Positions 1 to 11,914 of a stretch of 64,000 nt of DNA are shown one piece after another. Origin of the DNA: Escarpia spicata. Its lineage: Eukaryota > Annelida > Polychaeta > Sabellida > Siboglinidae. The stretch lies in NCBI GenBank assembly GCA_963995525.1, contig OZ023206.1, positions 25,979,419 through 26,043,418 on the forward strand, in the 5' to 3' direction. The notes under the pieces were generated by a model. It had not been told where the DNA came from. It was given only the letters and a program-made list of their open reading frames with translations, and searched no databases. How positions within the stretch are numbered: position 1 is the stretch's first letter; the number at the start of each line of letters is the position of its first letter. A program made the position numbers and the translations under genes.

Positions 1-47
1 GCGACATCGGAATGTAAACGAACGTAAAGAATGTTTCTTGTTTTCAG

Positions 48-210
48 AGCAGAGCCAACAGCCACCTCAGCAGGTTGTTTGTAGCACACAACCGACCCAG
101 GTGATCACGATACAACCGACCCCTCTCGTAAACCCTCCTTCCGACCGCCTCACCTTCTCAATCTTTGTTGCAACGTGTTGCTGCGTGCCTCTGGAAATAT
201 ACATTGTCAG
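48..210 (+). CDS. CD225/dispanin-like gene A, exon 2 (gene partial at left edge)
   Basis: Exon 2 of a small CD225/dispanin (IFITM-like) membrane protein. It follows a clear acceptor (TTTTCAG, 41-47) and ends at CAG|GTTTGC. It encodes a Gln/Pro/Thr-rich cytosolic head (SEQSQQPPQQ..., then ITIQPT) followed by PPSDRL and a hydrophobic, cysteine-rich stretch (TCCCVPLEIYIV). This matches the first half of the CD225 domain, whose first membrane segment carries palmitoylated cysteines in known members. The usual PLG is PLE here, placing a charged residue in the segment. The exon ends in phase 2, which joins in frame to the exon at 865. Exon 1 is off the window; its likely form is seen at 23823. CD225 proteins sit in endosomal or plasma membranes, and some vertebrate members restrict virus entry; that role is not shown here. 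Confidence 0.72.
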
Positions 211-864
211 GTTTGCCTATATTTTAAATTGTGTAATTACACATTGTGTGTGCATATAAGAATTAAAACATTCTTTAGTATCCTATAAATACAGCTGTAA
301 TCATTTATATTATTGAAATGAACGCATTTTTTACTTCGCAGTCTTGAACTATTTACGTAGGGAACAACATTATGGAAGTTAACAAGTTTACGTGTTAAAC
401 TTTTACATAACATTCCCCGTCTTAACCCTAAAAGACAACTATACTAGATAAGGTTATTTTTATTTAAAGGTGTTCGGCAATTTATATATTAATACGCTAA
501 CTGTGAACCATTGTAACAGCATATACTCCCACGTGTCGAGGTCCACTAACGTCTTTCTATGTTGATTCGGTTCCTTGGTCCGCTGGTCTATGATCTAGCA
601 ATTGGCGATATGTTTCAGAAAACAGAACGATATTCACTTTAAGTTACTTACTTTCGTTTTTGGGATATATTTTCTAGAGGGTCTTTCTCCTACATTGGAG
701 AATTGAGTGGTGATCTACTCTCCAGATGGCGCCATTATAAACAGTACTTCAGATTACCATAATGGTCCCTGGGTGTGTTTCTTCATGGGTGGTTGTAAGT
801 TTGTATCATGTAATGAGGTTATCCACAGCATGACTCTGATAAATGTTCATATTACCCGTGTTAG

Positions 865-1018
865 GTCGTCGCAGTGCCGGTCAGCCATAATGCGAGGAGA
901 CCGAGAAGAGGCCGAGAAACTATCACAGGACACGGTGATCATCAATTCGGCCGGAGATGCCATCGGCTTGTTGTTTGGCGCGGTGTGTTTTTTAGTGAAA
1001 GTTACACAATTTAGTTAG
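865..1018 (+). CDS. CD225/dispanin-like gene A, exon 3 (terminal)
   Basis: Terminal exon of gene A. The acceptor TTAG ends at 864 and the first base completes an Arg codon split from the exon ending at 210. The product begins RSSQCRSAIMRGDREEAEKL, which fits the conserved cytosolic loop of CD225 proteins (Ser/Arg, then GD, then acidic-Ala-x2-x-Ser). A hydrophobic second membrane segment follows (about residues 28-45, including AGDAIGLLFGAVCFLV), with a short tail VTQFS and stop TAG at 1016-1018. The reading frame is intact, so the visible part of gene A could still be functional. Intron 2 (211-864) is alignable with the same intron of gene B, for example around 540-600 and 25215-25275. Confidence 0.72.
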
Positions 1019-2050
1019 CACATGATCCTGAAATGAATGGCAGTACGTCGTAATTATACTGTTGAAACTAACGTGATCACAACGGCTTTTGGAAACCAAA
1101 TTAATTTGTTTATCGATATTTCGATAAGTTTCATTGTACGTGAAGCTCGCAAATGTTAGCAGTGCTAACATTTACGCAAACAGTAGTGTTTCTTTCTTAT
1201 TCCAAGTGTACATAGGGTTGTATCTGACATTTATGTATCATCTCTTGTTCTTTGCCATGACGTGTTTGTTTTCGTAACTAACCTCTGTAAAAATATGTTT
1301 ATAACCACTCAACTATATATATTTGTTTGATGTGAAAATATTATGCTTTCATGGTAACCACATACACATGTGTAAAGGTTTCCTCTGTGATTGGTGGAAA
1401 CAAATACATGCTCATTCCGTTTACCATTTTATTTAAATTATGCACATCTCATATGCTCCTATTCCAACGACCACCTACAAATACCGTTTTACCATTGATC
1501 GATGACTTCATGAAAATGCAGTTCTTCCCATTTCCTTTCCTTTTTTCTTTAAAACATTTTGGCTCGACCCTTTCTCGACGAACAGTGTCAAAAAACTAAC
1601 TAGGTCAACGAACTTTGGGATACCAGACCGATTTAATACGGGGATTTCCCGTACGAAGCGAACCGAGCTGTGATTGGTGTAACGTGTTCGCCTACTGGCA
1701 ATTGTGTCAGTGTCTAGGTACGCAACGCAGTTGTTTGACGTCAGTCATGCATGTCGATAACTACCGGGTCTGGTAACCTGATAATAGAAGTCTATGATGG
1801 CCGAGATGGGAGATGCAATGGACGATAAGGCAATGTGTTTGTGCGTGCGTGCGTGCGTGTGTGATTACAAACCTATAAATATATATTATGCGTAGACACG
1901 GTAGATAGACAAAACGATGGCGACACACGACGGCGCCGTGATAAAGAACACCACACAGATTTCCTCAATATTCTACAAGCTGTTCGTTATTTCTTCGACC
2001 AAGTTAATCGCGTAGAATTATGGCTTAGACCATTTCCAGAGCAGCTCCAG
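1019..2050. other. 3' flank of CD225 gene A, then non-coding DNA
   Basis: The part from about 1150 to 1430 is clearly related to 25730-25985 behind gene B (shared blocks such as TTCTTATTCCAAGTGTAC and GTTGTATCTGACA), so the duplicated unit extends past the stop codon. From about 1430 to 2050 no gene is recognised. A short GTGC repeat lies near 1841-1862. The last bases (about 2020-2050) resemble the repeat unit at 11419-11900 and appear to be the interrupted left half of that sequence. Confidence 0.5.
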
Positions 2051-2230
2051 GGGTCTTATGCATGAACCGAGACAACTAATAGTCTGAGACAATGCCAATG
2101 TCCGAGACAATAAACGTCGGGACTTCTGCCGCCGCGAAGTTGCTACGCATGGACCGGACGTTAGGCCGAGACAATAAAGTCAGAGACTTTAACGCGATTG
2201 TCCCGACGTTTGGTGTTGGGCTAATTTTAG

Positions 2231-3091
2231 ACGAGGGGATCCCGGGAAACCCCAAATAGTTTTGCGAAGAGCGCAGGCGCCTCCCGTTACTTCCTTCCGG
2301 GTAACATTCGTGTGATTTGAGTTGTAAACACGGAGCTTAGAAGTGTCATATTATTTACCCTGATTTTACGTTGATCCTCATGTTTTGCAGTGTAATCCTG
2401 GATATAACAAGGAAGGGAGTCAGACTTTGATTCGCGTACTCATAATTTATGATTATCATGATGTCTTTGATGATATGAACCGCTGTCGCTGCCTCCATAA
2501 ATGATTTCTCTATTCCATTCACTCAGTCACAGTGACAGGTCAAAATACGTGTCACTGAAATCTCTTCACGCTGTTAGCCTATTTTAATATACTGTTAGTT
2601 CTTGTAGTGGTTCAAGAGACACGTTCTGGCCAAAGAGCGATTTATACAGCGCAGATAGGACGCACGGTTTTTGGCCTAGTCCTACGCGTCTGTCAGTTTG
2701 TGATTTTGAGTAAATTACGATATTTGTATTCCGCCTGTCTGTTTTCGTAAGAACTTCACTCAAAACGATTTTTCTAACTGTTTGTTTTCACAGCATTGAA
2801 AACACATGTATTAAAGATTTAGAATATTGCTACATTGATAGGGAAATATAAATTTTTGTTCAAGTTTTTATCAAAACAGCATAAAACCTTAGGACGCACG
2901 ATTTCTGGTCCCACCAGTATACCTTGTCTCAATTGATTCGAGTAGTGATGTCAAATGCTTTCAATCTCTTAAATAAGTTCATATCACCCAATTCATACCA
3001 GTATCATTCTGGGCGTCCTCTGTTCATCACTCCTTCGTCTTATATTTCATGGCTCAGTGTTCACCATGTAGATGCACCTAGCGTAGAGTTT
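2231..3091. other. Non-coding stretch inside the 9.4-kb element
   Basis: No exon, RNA gene or recognisable element was found. The phrase GGACGCACG occurs near 2658 and near 2893, hinting at an internal short duplication. The composition is moderately AT-rich. Confidence 0.35.
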
Positions 3092-4434
3092 GCCTTCTAG
3101 CAATCTTGGATGGCTTAGCTTAGGCTCAGCACACTGCTCCGTTACTTCCAGTTTGCCTTCTAGCAATCTTGGATGGCTTAGCTTAGGCTCAGCACACTGC
3201 TCCGTTACTTCCAGTTTGTCTTCTTGCAATCTTGGATGGCTTAGTTTAGGCTCAGCACACTGCTCCGTTACTTCCAGTTTGCCTTCTTGCAATCTTGGAT
3301 GGCTTAGTTTAGGCTCAGCACACTGCTCCGTTACTTCCAGTTTGCCTTCTAGCAATCTTGGATGGCTTAGTTTAGGCTCAGCACACTGCTCCGTTACTTC
3401 CAGTTTGCCTTCTTGCAATCTTGGATGGCTTAGTTTAGGCTCAGCACACTGCTCCGTTACTTCCAGTTTGCCTTCTAGCAATCTTGGATGGCTTAGTTTA
3501 GGCTCAGCACACTGCTCCGTTACTTCCAGTTTGCCTTCTAGCAATCTTGGATGGCTTAGTTTAGGCTCAGCACACTGCTCCGTTACTTCCAGTTTGCCTT
3601 CTAGCAATCTTGGATGGCTTAGTTTAGGCTCAGCACACTGCTCCGTTACTTCCAGTTTGCCTTCTTGCAATCTTGGATGGCTTAGTTTAGGCTCAGCACA
3701 CTGCTCCGTTACTTCCAGTTTGCCTTCTAGCAATCTTGGATGGCTTAGTTTAGGCTCAGCACACTGCTCCGTTACTTCCAGTTTGCCTTCTAGCAATCTT
3801 GGATGGCTTAGTTTAGGCTCAGCACACTGCTCCGTTACTTCCAGTTTGCCTTCTTGCAATCTTGGATGGCTTAGTTTAGGCTCAGCACACTGCTCCGTTA
3901 CTTCCAGTTTGCCTTCTAGCAATCTTGGATGGCTTAGTTTAGGCTCAGCACACTGCTCCGTTACTTCCAGTTTGCCTTCTAGCAATCTTGGATGGCTTAG
4001 TTTAGGCTCAGCACACTGCTCCGTTACTTCCAGTTTGCCTTCTTGCAATCTTGGATGGCTTAGTTTAGGCTCAGCACACTGCTCCGTTACTTCCAGTTTG
4101 CCTTCTAGCAATCTTGGATGGCTTAGTTTAGGCTCAGCACACTGCTCCGTTACTTCCAGTTTGCCTTCTAGCAATCTTGGATGGCTTAGTTTAGGCTCAG
4201 CACACTGCTCCGTTACTTCCAGTTTGCCTTCTTGCAATCTTGGATGGCTTAGTTTAGGCTCAGCACACTGCTCCGTTACTTCCAGTTTGCCTTCTTGCAA
4301 TCTTGGATGGCTTAGCTTAGGCTCAGCACACTGCTCCGTTACTTCCAGTTTGCCTTCTAGCAATCTTGGATGGCTTAGCTTAGGCTCAGCACACTGCTCC
4401 GTTACTTCCAGTTTGCCTTCTAGCAATCTTGAAT
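3092..4434. repeat. 63-bp minisatellite, 21 copies
   Basis: A near-perfect 63-bp unit starting GCCTTCTAGCAATCTTGGAT is repeated 21 times plus a partial copy. The main variation is one base (TCTAGC or TCTTGC) and GCTTAGCTT or GCTTAGTTT. As 63 is a multiple of three, the array is open on both strands: on - it would give a 21-residue unit with LEGKLEVTEQCAEP, on + one with LGWLSLGSAHCSVTSS. Neither unit matches a known family, and such openness is expected for any stop-free unit of this length, so a protein is not claimed. Confidence 0.9.
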
Positions 4435-4436
4435 GA

Positions 4437-5542
4437 GGCCAACACACTGCTGTGACAAGTTCACAACCTCTTCTCTTCATTGAATATATAGAATATGGTG
4501 CTACTTCCAAGTGACTCAATGATTATGCCTTAAAGAATAGTACCTTCTGTGTTCTTGCTATTACTTACTTGCTATTTTTCATGTAAATATAAAAGTATCA
4601 TTTATCATAATATGACCTTTGACTTCCGATACTCAAAAAATGTGTCCTTCAATTTTTTTAAATTTTAATTCTACAGCATCCTATATCATTGTTCAAGTGT
4701 CCCTGAAAATATTAGGATGGGCAAATAATAATGTTCAGAGATACAGTAAATTTAGTACCCCCGGCAACCTATGTTTGGTCTCCAGATCAATCAATACCAC
4801 ACTGAATTTCCGAATAAACTTTTCAGATCACATAAAAAGCATGCTAAAAGGTCTCTTATAATTAAATGAATGTACATACGTGCTGTAATGTCTCATTTAA
4901 CATGTTCACATGTTTTACTTTTTCTTTGGATAGCCTGTAGGTGCAACCAGTGTCAGTCATTGGGTCTACGTTGGTGAGGAGAATACTAACTCGAAGAATG
5001 TCACTTTGTTACGGGTAAAACTATGATGGTGTTGGACCATATGGGTGAAGGAAGGTCAGCCAGAATATTTGTTACATGCGCTAGCCTCCAGTGTCCATTG
5101 TAGATGGCTGTTACACACCGTTTGGCATCTGCCAGATGAGGACAACACACTAGGCTGTCACAACCTCTTCCCTTTTCAGGGATGATGTAGAATATAGTGC
5201 TACTTCCAAATGATTCAATGATAATTACTTGATGATGTGTAGATTATGTGTACCTGCTGGTGTTTTAGCTGTTTCCATATAGCTTGTAAGAAGATAGCTG
5301 CTTCATAGTACTCTTCCGGGAATCCTCTTATGTGGTTGGAAAGCAGAACTCGGTAGCTGGTATATGGGCTGATTCAAACAACTGCATAAAATATTATGTT
5401 TTTGTGTAGACTGGCTTTTGGTCTGGTCTCTTAACCATTCCATCCACACCATCACATGTCGTTTTTGAGAAAAGTGCTACACTGGAGTCTGCTCGTGGTG
5501 GCAGAGGTTCAGAAAGTTTTTGCAGTTTTTATACTAACTAAC
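4437..5542. repeat. Left arm of internal inverted repeat (foldback-like)
   Basis: Sequence from about 4600 to 5540 is the diverged reverse complement of about 7640-8625. Examples are GTCCCTGAAAATATTAGGAT near 4699 with its mirror near 8515, and CAGAGGTTCAGAAA near 5502 with its mirror near 7689. The piece 4437-4570 is an extra copy of arm sequence: it mirrors 7989-8122 almost exactly and is a diverged direct copy of about 5136-5235. Short open frames here contain SLKILGWANNNVQRYSKFST, mirrored in the other arm, but no protein family is recognised. Confidence 0.7.
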
Positions 5543-7476
5543 CACAGGCAACACTGTGCAGAGGCAACAGTGTGCACAGGCAACAGTGTGCACAGGCAAC
5601 AGTGTGCACAGGCAACAGTGTGCACAGGCAACAGTGTGCACAGGCAACAGTGTGCACAGGCAACACTGTCCACAGGCAACACTGTGCACAGGCAACAGTG
5701 TGCACAGGCAACACTGTGCACAGGCAACACTGTGCACAGACAACAGTGTGCACAGGCAACAGTGTGCACAGGCAACAGTGTGCACAGACAACAGTGTGCA
5801 CAGGCAACAGTGTGCACAGGCAACACTGTGTACAGGCAACAGTGTGCACAGGCAACAGTGTGCACAGGCAACAGTGTGCACAGGCAACAGTGTGGACAGG
5901 CAACAGTGTGCACAGGCAACACTGTGCACAGGCAACAGTGTGAACAGGCAACACTGTGCACAGACAACAGTGTGCACAGGCAACAGTGTGCACAGGCAAC
6001 AGTGTGCACAGGCAACAGTGTGGACAGGCAACAGTATGCACAGGCAACACTGTGCACAGGCAACAGTGTGCACAGGCAACACTGTGCACAGACAACAGTG
6101 TGCACAGGCAACACTGCACAGGCAACAAGGTGCACAGACAACAGTGTGCACAGGCAACACTGTGCACAGGCAACACTGTGCACAGGCAACAGTGTGCACA
6201 GGCAACACTGTGCACAGGCAACACTGCACAGGCAACAAGGTGCACAGGCAACAGTGTGCACAGGCAACACTGTGCACAGGCAACACTGTGCACAGGCAAC
6301 ACTGTGCACAGGCAACAGTGTGCACAGGCAACAGTGTGCACAGGCAACACTGTGCACAGGCAACAGTGTGCACAGGCAACAGTGTGCACAGGCAATACTG
6401 TGCACAGGCAACACTGTGTACAGGCAATACTGTGCACAGGCAACACTGTGTACAGGCAACAGTGTGCACAGGCAACAGTGTGCACAGGCAAAAGTGTGCA
6501 CATGCAACACTGTGCACAGACAACAGTGTTCACAGGCAACACTGTGCACAGGCAACAGTGTGCACAGGCAACAGTGTGCACAGGCAACATTGTGTACAGG
6601 CAACAGTGTGCACAGGCAACAGTGTGCACAGGCAACAGTGTGGACAGGCAACAGTGTGCACAGGCAACACTGTGCACAGGCAACAGTGTGCACAGGCAAC
6701 ACTGTGCACAGACAACAGTGTGGACAGGCAACAGTGTGGACAGGCAACAGTGTGCACAGGCAACACTGTGCACAGGCAACAGTGTGCACAGGCAACACTG
6801 TGCACAGACAACAGTGTGCACAGGCAACACTGCACAGGCAACAAGGTGCACAGGCAACAGTGTGCACAGGCAACACTGTGCACAGGCAACACTGTGCACA
6901 GGCAACACTGTGCACAGGCAACAGTGTGCACAGGCAACACTGTGCACAGGCAACAGTGTGCACAGACAACAGTGTGCACAGGCAATACTGTGCACAGGCA
7001 ACACTATGCACAGGCAACAGTGTGCACAGGCAACAGTGTGCACAGGCAAAAGTGTGGACAGGCAACACTGTGCACCGACAACAGTGTTCACAGGCAACAC
7101 TGTGCACAGACAACAGTGTGCACAGGCAACACTGTGCACAGACAACAGTGTGCACAGGCAACAGTGTGCACAGGCAACAGTGTGCAGAGGCAACACTGTG
7201 CACAGGCAACACTGTGCACAGGCAACACTGTGCACAGGCAACAGTGTGCACAGACAACACTGTGCACAGGCAACAGTGTGCACAGGCAACACTGTGTACA
7301 GGCAACACTGTGCACAGGCAACTCTGTGCACAGGCAACAGTGTGCACAGGCAACAGTGTGCACAGGCAACACTATGCACAGGCAACACTGTGCACAGGCA
7401 ACACTGAGCACAGGCAACACTGTGCACAGGCAACTCTGTGCACAGGCAACAGTGTGCACAGGCAACACTGTGCACA
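5543..7476. repeat. 16-bp minisatellite, about 120 copies
   Basis: The unit CACAGGCAACAGTGTG (16 bp) repeats without interruption. A two-state variant, CAACAGTGTG or CAACACTGTG, alternates irregularly; the second makes the perfect palindrome CTGTGCACAG. Rarer changes (CAGACA for CAGGCA, GGACAGG, a 4-bp deletion giving AACACTGCACAGG) mark higher-order copies: the block with AACAAGGTGCACAG occurs near 6127, 6235 and 6841. The array sits exactly between two inverted arms. All frames are open on both strands because the unit has no stop in any frame; these frames are not treated as genes. Confidence 0.92.
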
Positions 7477-8625
7477 CCAATTATATTGCTTCAATCTTGA
7501 AGTAGGAAATGATTGTGTGTCACAGTTATGTTGTAATTTCTGACTCCAACATAAGCGACACCATTGTTGTACACCTCTTCCAAAACACAGCATAATTTTT
7601 TTCACTGCAAAATGTACAGCTGGGCAAAGAAACATCAACTTTCCTGATGGTTGTGCTAGTTAGCATACGGACTGCGAACATTTTCTGAACCTCTACTGCC
7701 ACTAGCAGGATTTGGGGAAATATGCGAAGTGGTACTTTTATGCAACATAACACAGGAAAGGCATATGTGATGATGTGGGTGGATTGGAATGGTCAATAAA
7801 CTTGATGCAAAAGCCAGTCTACAAAGACCATAATTATATGATCATTACACCACCACACCAATGTAGTCCTGTGAGTTCACGTCAGTCTATTTATTCCTGC
7901 TATCAAATTCTGCACTTTGGAAGGTATTTTCAACCACAGAAGAGTTATGAATAAGCAACTCTTCTTGCAAGCTGTTTGTAAACAGCTAAAGTAATAGCAA
8001 GAACACAGAAGGTACTATTCTTTAAGGCATAATCATTGAATCACTTGGAAGTAGCACCATATTCTATATCTTCAATGAAGAGAAGAGGTTGTGAACTTGT
8101 CACAGCAGTGTGTTGGCCTCATTCTGGCGTACGCCAAAGGATATCTGAAAGCCATCTATGATGGATACTGGAGGCTTGCGTATGTAACAAATGTTATTCC
8201 AACTAATCTTCCTTCACCCCAAACCTCATAGTTTTACCCGTAACAAAGTGACACTCTTTGACTTAGTGATCTCCTTACCAATGTTGACCCAACGACTGAC
8301 ACTACAGGATATCTAAAGAGAAAACAGAAGAGAGGCCTTGTAAAAAATGTGAACATGTTAAATGAGCCATTACAGCATGTAAAAACTTGTTATGCAATCT
8401 GAAAAGCTTACGCTGACATTCAGTGTGGTATCGACTGATCTGCAGACCAAAAATAGGTCACCCGCTGTACTAAATTTACTGTATCTCTGAACATTATTAT
8501 TTGCCCATCCTAATATTTTCAGGGACTCATGAGCAATGATGTAGTATGCTGTAGAATTTAAAAAATCGGAGGATACATTTTTTGGGTATTGGAGTTCAAA
8601 AGTCATATTATGATTAATTATACTT
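7477..8625. repeat. Right arm of internal inverted repeat
   Basis: Reverse-complement partner of 4437-5542, covering about 7640-8625. Identity is visibly lower than in the 30-42 kb element, with many small indels, which suggests an older structure. The stretch 7989-8122 matches the reverse complement of 4437-4570 with very few changes, higher than the rest of the arm, and could reflect a later duplication or conversion. Confidence 0.68.
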
Positions 8626-11219
8626 TTTTATTTATATGAAAAGTGTAGATGTGTACCTATTTACTGGCTTTCCAATGATATCTTACTTTCTTTTCTATCT
8701 TTATTAGAAGCAGAGTTATGGACGTTAATGTAACGACCAGTATGTGAATCGGGTCAAAGTTCAGTGACCTATATCTTCAGTAATTCTTGACCTAGATTTT
8801 TTTTAATCTGTGGTTTTTATGTTCTTATGTGAGCCAACAACTGTGCTAAATTTCAACAAAAATGGAGTCGGGTCGTGCAAAAATGGCCTAAAAGTGATTG
8901 CTTTGATACGGAATGACCCATCAGCTTGTTCAGTTCATAATACAATTATTGTAATGTACCAGTATGTTATTAATTGCCAATCTACAAAGGTTTACAGGGC
9001 GTAATTATATGTGGGTGATAATGTGCCTACATATTTTATTCCCATTAAATCCAGTTAAATGGAAAAGACTTTAAAGCCCAAGGAAAAGTTGTGGGAATAA
9101 AAAGGGATTAATATGGTACAGATCGTAATTTCAATTATAAAATAAAGGTGTTAGTTAAAAACATTGAGAGAGACAAATGATACCAGTATGTGGCCTCATC
9201 ACATATGGTTACTACAGGACATTAGGAATGGGTATGTCAATTGTTTTGTAATTTCACTAAACACCATGTTTCATTATTGTGAATAACTTGTATTGCTATA
9301 AAAAAGCACATGCTACAACATTTATATAAATTCATATAGCAAATAAAGAGGCTAGATCATCTTAACAGTAAAGTACAATTTAACCTCTTTTTACATAAAT
9401 TAATAAGAAATTTGATTAGAAGTCCAGATATATGCTATATTTAAATGCATACTAGTACACTTCTTCATTTGTTTTTAATTATCTACCAATCACATGGTTT
9501 TTATTTGGTTACATCAACACTGTTCCAGATGCTGGTCATGGTGTGTTAAATGCTGTATCTGAAGAGGTCCCTGGGGTACAGCCCTCAAGCAGCTGTGGGA
9601 AACAGTGGCAGTGGTCCATGACATCCAGTGATCCACCTTCCTCCTACAGTGATTCATTGGCAACTGCCAGTAGATTGGCTTCATCAAGCAGACAAGAAGA
9701 AAGAATGGCTGACTCCTGATAGCAGATGCAGAGTGTCCAGTTCTGAAGGAGAACATTTTAAAATGGCTGCATAGTGAAATGAAGAAATACGGTGCAATCG
9801 CAGAAATGGTGCAGCTAAAATATAGCTCGCTCTATAAATAGAACAATTAAAGCAACCAGGATGCATCATCAATGAAACATAGCATGCGAAATGGATAGAA
9901 TGTAACTACTGTACCTCTTATCCTTTGTTTCAATAGCAAGTTACGTCAACCCAGTTTTGGCAATAAAGCAATTAGTATGCACCATTTATATACTTGACTG
10001 CAAGCATACGACAGAAGATATTGTACGGCAATGCAGAAGTGTCAGAATGTATGTCAGAATGAACTATTTGAATAGTAGCTATGCTATTGTTACCATTTGG
10101 ATTTTTTTTCACACAAGTAATAAGTAACTGGTCATAATAAGTAGGCTTTCCGGATTCTTGGTTTGATAAATTATGGAAACATTGTTTACCTCAAATTACA
10201 TATCTAATAAAATATTGGTTACTCAAAAATGCGTAGTATGTCCTGCTCTTGAATACTCGTAGTTTAATTTATCGTGATTTGAATATTATTTATTCGTATT
10301 AAAAATGGCCTTGACCCTTGTTTAAAAAAAATAATCGCTACACTGCACTGGCACTGGCTAGCCTACAGTGCTGCTGGTCGAATCGAATGCTAGGACAGTT
10401 TAATTTATTTATTTGTCTAGGCTAGGTTTGACATGCTGTTTTGTAAACAATCTAAGCACACTTGCAAAAATTATCAATATTCTAAATAACTAGCCGTTAT
10501 ATTACATCGATGAAATGCAAACAAGTTTTTAGAAAAGATGTTTAGAGTAACATACGATAGTTCAACGATAGAAACATGCTTCGCAACCACGACAAAAAAA
10601 ATTATTTATGGAAAGGTCTATACTAGTATAGCTATAGGCGTGTTTGAAAGATGCAACGTGACCGTTCGTTGTCTTTCCTATGTCTATGACTATTAGTATT
10701 ACAACTCAAGTCAAGTACAATTACGTAGACTGTCTGACAAAAAGATGAAATATATGCTTTCATCACTATCACCGATTTGCCTTGACGGCGATGCGGTACC
10801 GGTAGTAGACCTACCACCTTTTCTGATAGATGTTCTAGTAAAAATGCGTCGTCCGAAAATCCTTTTTGCGTAGGGCCTAATATTTCGTCGAACATGATAA
10901 CTTTTGGTCGGACTATCATACTTCCAGTGACTATATCCGATTAACAACGTATTTAATGAAAGATCCAGTGATATCCGGTATATCTGATAGAGTTTATCGT
11001 TAGTCGTTACTGTTACATGCACAGCCACAGACACTACATGCACGGTAAAGTTCGATAATAACTACTCTGAGTCCTCACTTACCTGAAATTAGTGGTTTTG
11101 ATTCTGTTCGATTAACGAATTCATTGTAACATTTGTGTTGCTGTTGTGGCGCTAGAATGCAGTAATTGGTCTCATCAACTCATCCGATCACATAAACACA
11201 ACGCCAACCCCAATGGCAG
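8626..11219. other. Unassigned sequence inside the 9.4-kb element
   Basis: No convincing gene was found. AT-rich sequence dominates. Two overlapping open frames on - (10632-10919 and 10711-11043) are short, resemble nothing recognised, and are best regarded as chance. About 9500-9900 reads like decayed coding sequence in several frames, but no motif could be named. Confidence 0.35.
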
Positions 11220-11418
11220 CCATTAATTACGAAATAGTCAGAGACAACTGCGTTTAGGCCAGCGTTATCGCGGGCCTAAAAATCGTGTCGTTTCGTCCCG
11301 CGGAAAGTCCGAGACTTCTAGTTGTCTGCGTTCGTGCATAGCGATTATCCCGTCAAAGTCCCGACGTTCGTAAATAGTCCGAGACAACGCTCATTGTCTC
11401 GGTTCATGCATAAGACTC

Positions 11419-11900
11419 CTGAAATAAGGGCGGAGACTGTTTCTAGAGCAGATCTCGACGTGTATCTACGGGCATTTAGTAATGTGTTCATTGTATGTAC
11501 TTGGATATACTATTTTATCTAAGTTAATGCGACACTGTTGAATAATATTCTGCGTGTTTTTGTCCTTATTGATGGTGAAATTGAGAAAAGACGTATTTCT
11601 AGAGATGCTCTAGAAACAAGAACGAAGGCTCTTCCTAGTGCAACTCTAGAAATAATTGCCTAGGCTATTTCTAGAGCAGCTCAATAAATAAGGGCATAGG
11701 CTATTTGCAGAGCAGATATTGACGTGTATGCACGGGTATTTAGTAATGTTTTCATGGCATGTATGTGGATGTAATAATTTTTACGACACGACAATACGAC
11801 ACTGCTGAATCATAATCCTGCGTGTTTTTGTCCTTCGTGATGGTGATATTGAGAAAAGACGCATTACTAGAGCAGCTTTAGAAATAGGGGCGTAGGCTAT
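11419..11900. repeat. About 265-bp repeat, two diverged direct copies
   Basis: The unit from about 11432 (TTTCTAGAGCAGATCTCGAC) recurs near 11695 (TTTGCAGAGCAGATATTGAC). Both then run through GGCATTTAGTAATGT or GGTATTTAGTAATGT, TTTTTGTCCTT and ATTGAGAAAAGACG. Short motifs TCTAGAGCAGCT and GAAATA-GGGCGTAGGCTATTT mark the unit borders. A piece of the same repeat lies left of 2051, and the CR1-like LINE tail abuts it at about 11900, so this repeat was hit twice. Confidence 0.65.
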
Positions 11901-11914
11901 TTGTATTGTATTGC

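Larger units (their letters stand above)
2051..11418. mobile_element. 9.4-kb putative DNA element with inverted ends
   Basis: The left end GGGTCTTATGCATGAACCGA (2051) recurs inverted at the right end (about 11394-11418) with one mismatch. Both subterminal zones (2051-2230 and 11220-11418) are dense in variants of GAGACAA and CGTCGGGACTT, the kind of motif cluster that can bind a transposase. Left flank (AGAGCAGCTCCAG) and right flank (TGAAATAAGGGCG) together resemble the repeat at 11640-11700, so the element seems to have landed in a copy of that repeat. No target-site duplication could be fixed, and no transposase was recognised, so it is probably non-autonomous. Contents: two minisatellites and a foldback-like inverted pair. 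Exact limits and class are uncertain. Confidence 0.5.

Noticed and set aside
5456..7543. Several very long overlapping ORFs (up to 695 codons) on both strands
   Set aside because: They only reflect a 16-bp repeat without stop codons in any frame; residues are a 16-residue cycle with no family match.
10632..11043. Overlapping - strand ORFs of 95 and 110 codons
   Set aside because: No recognisable motif, no splice context, and both frames are equally open.
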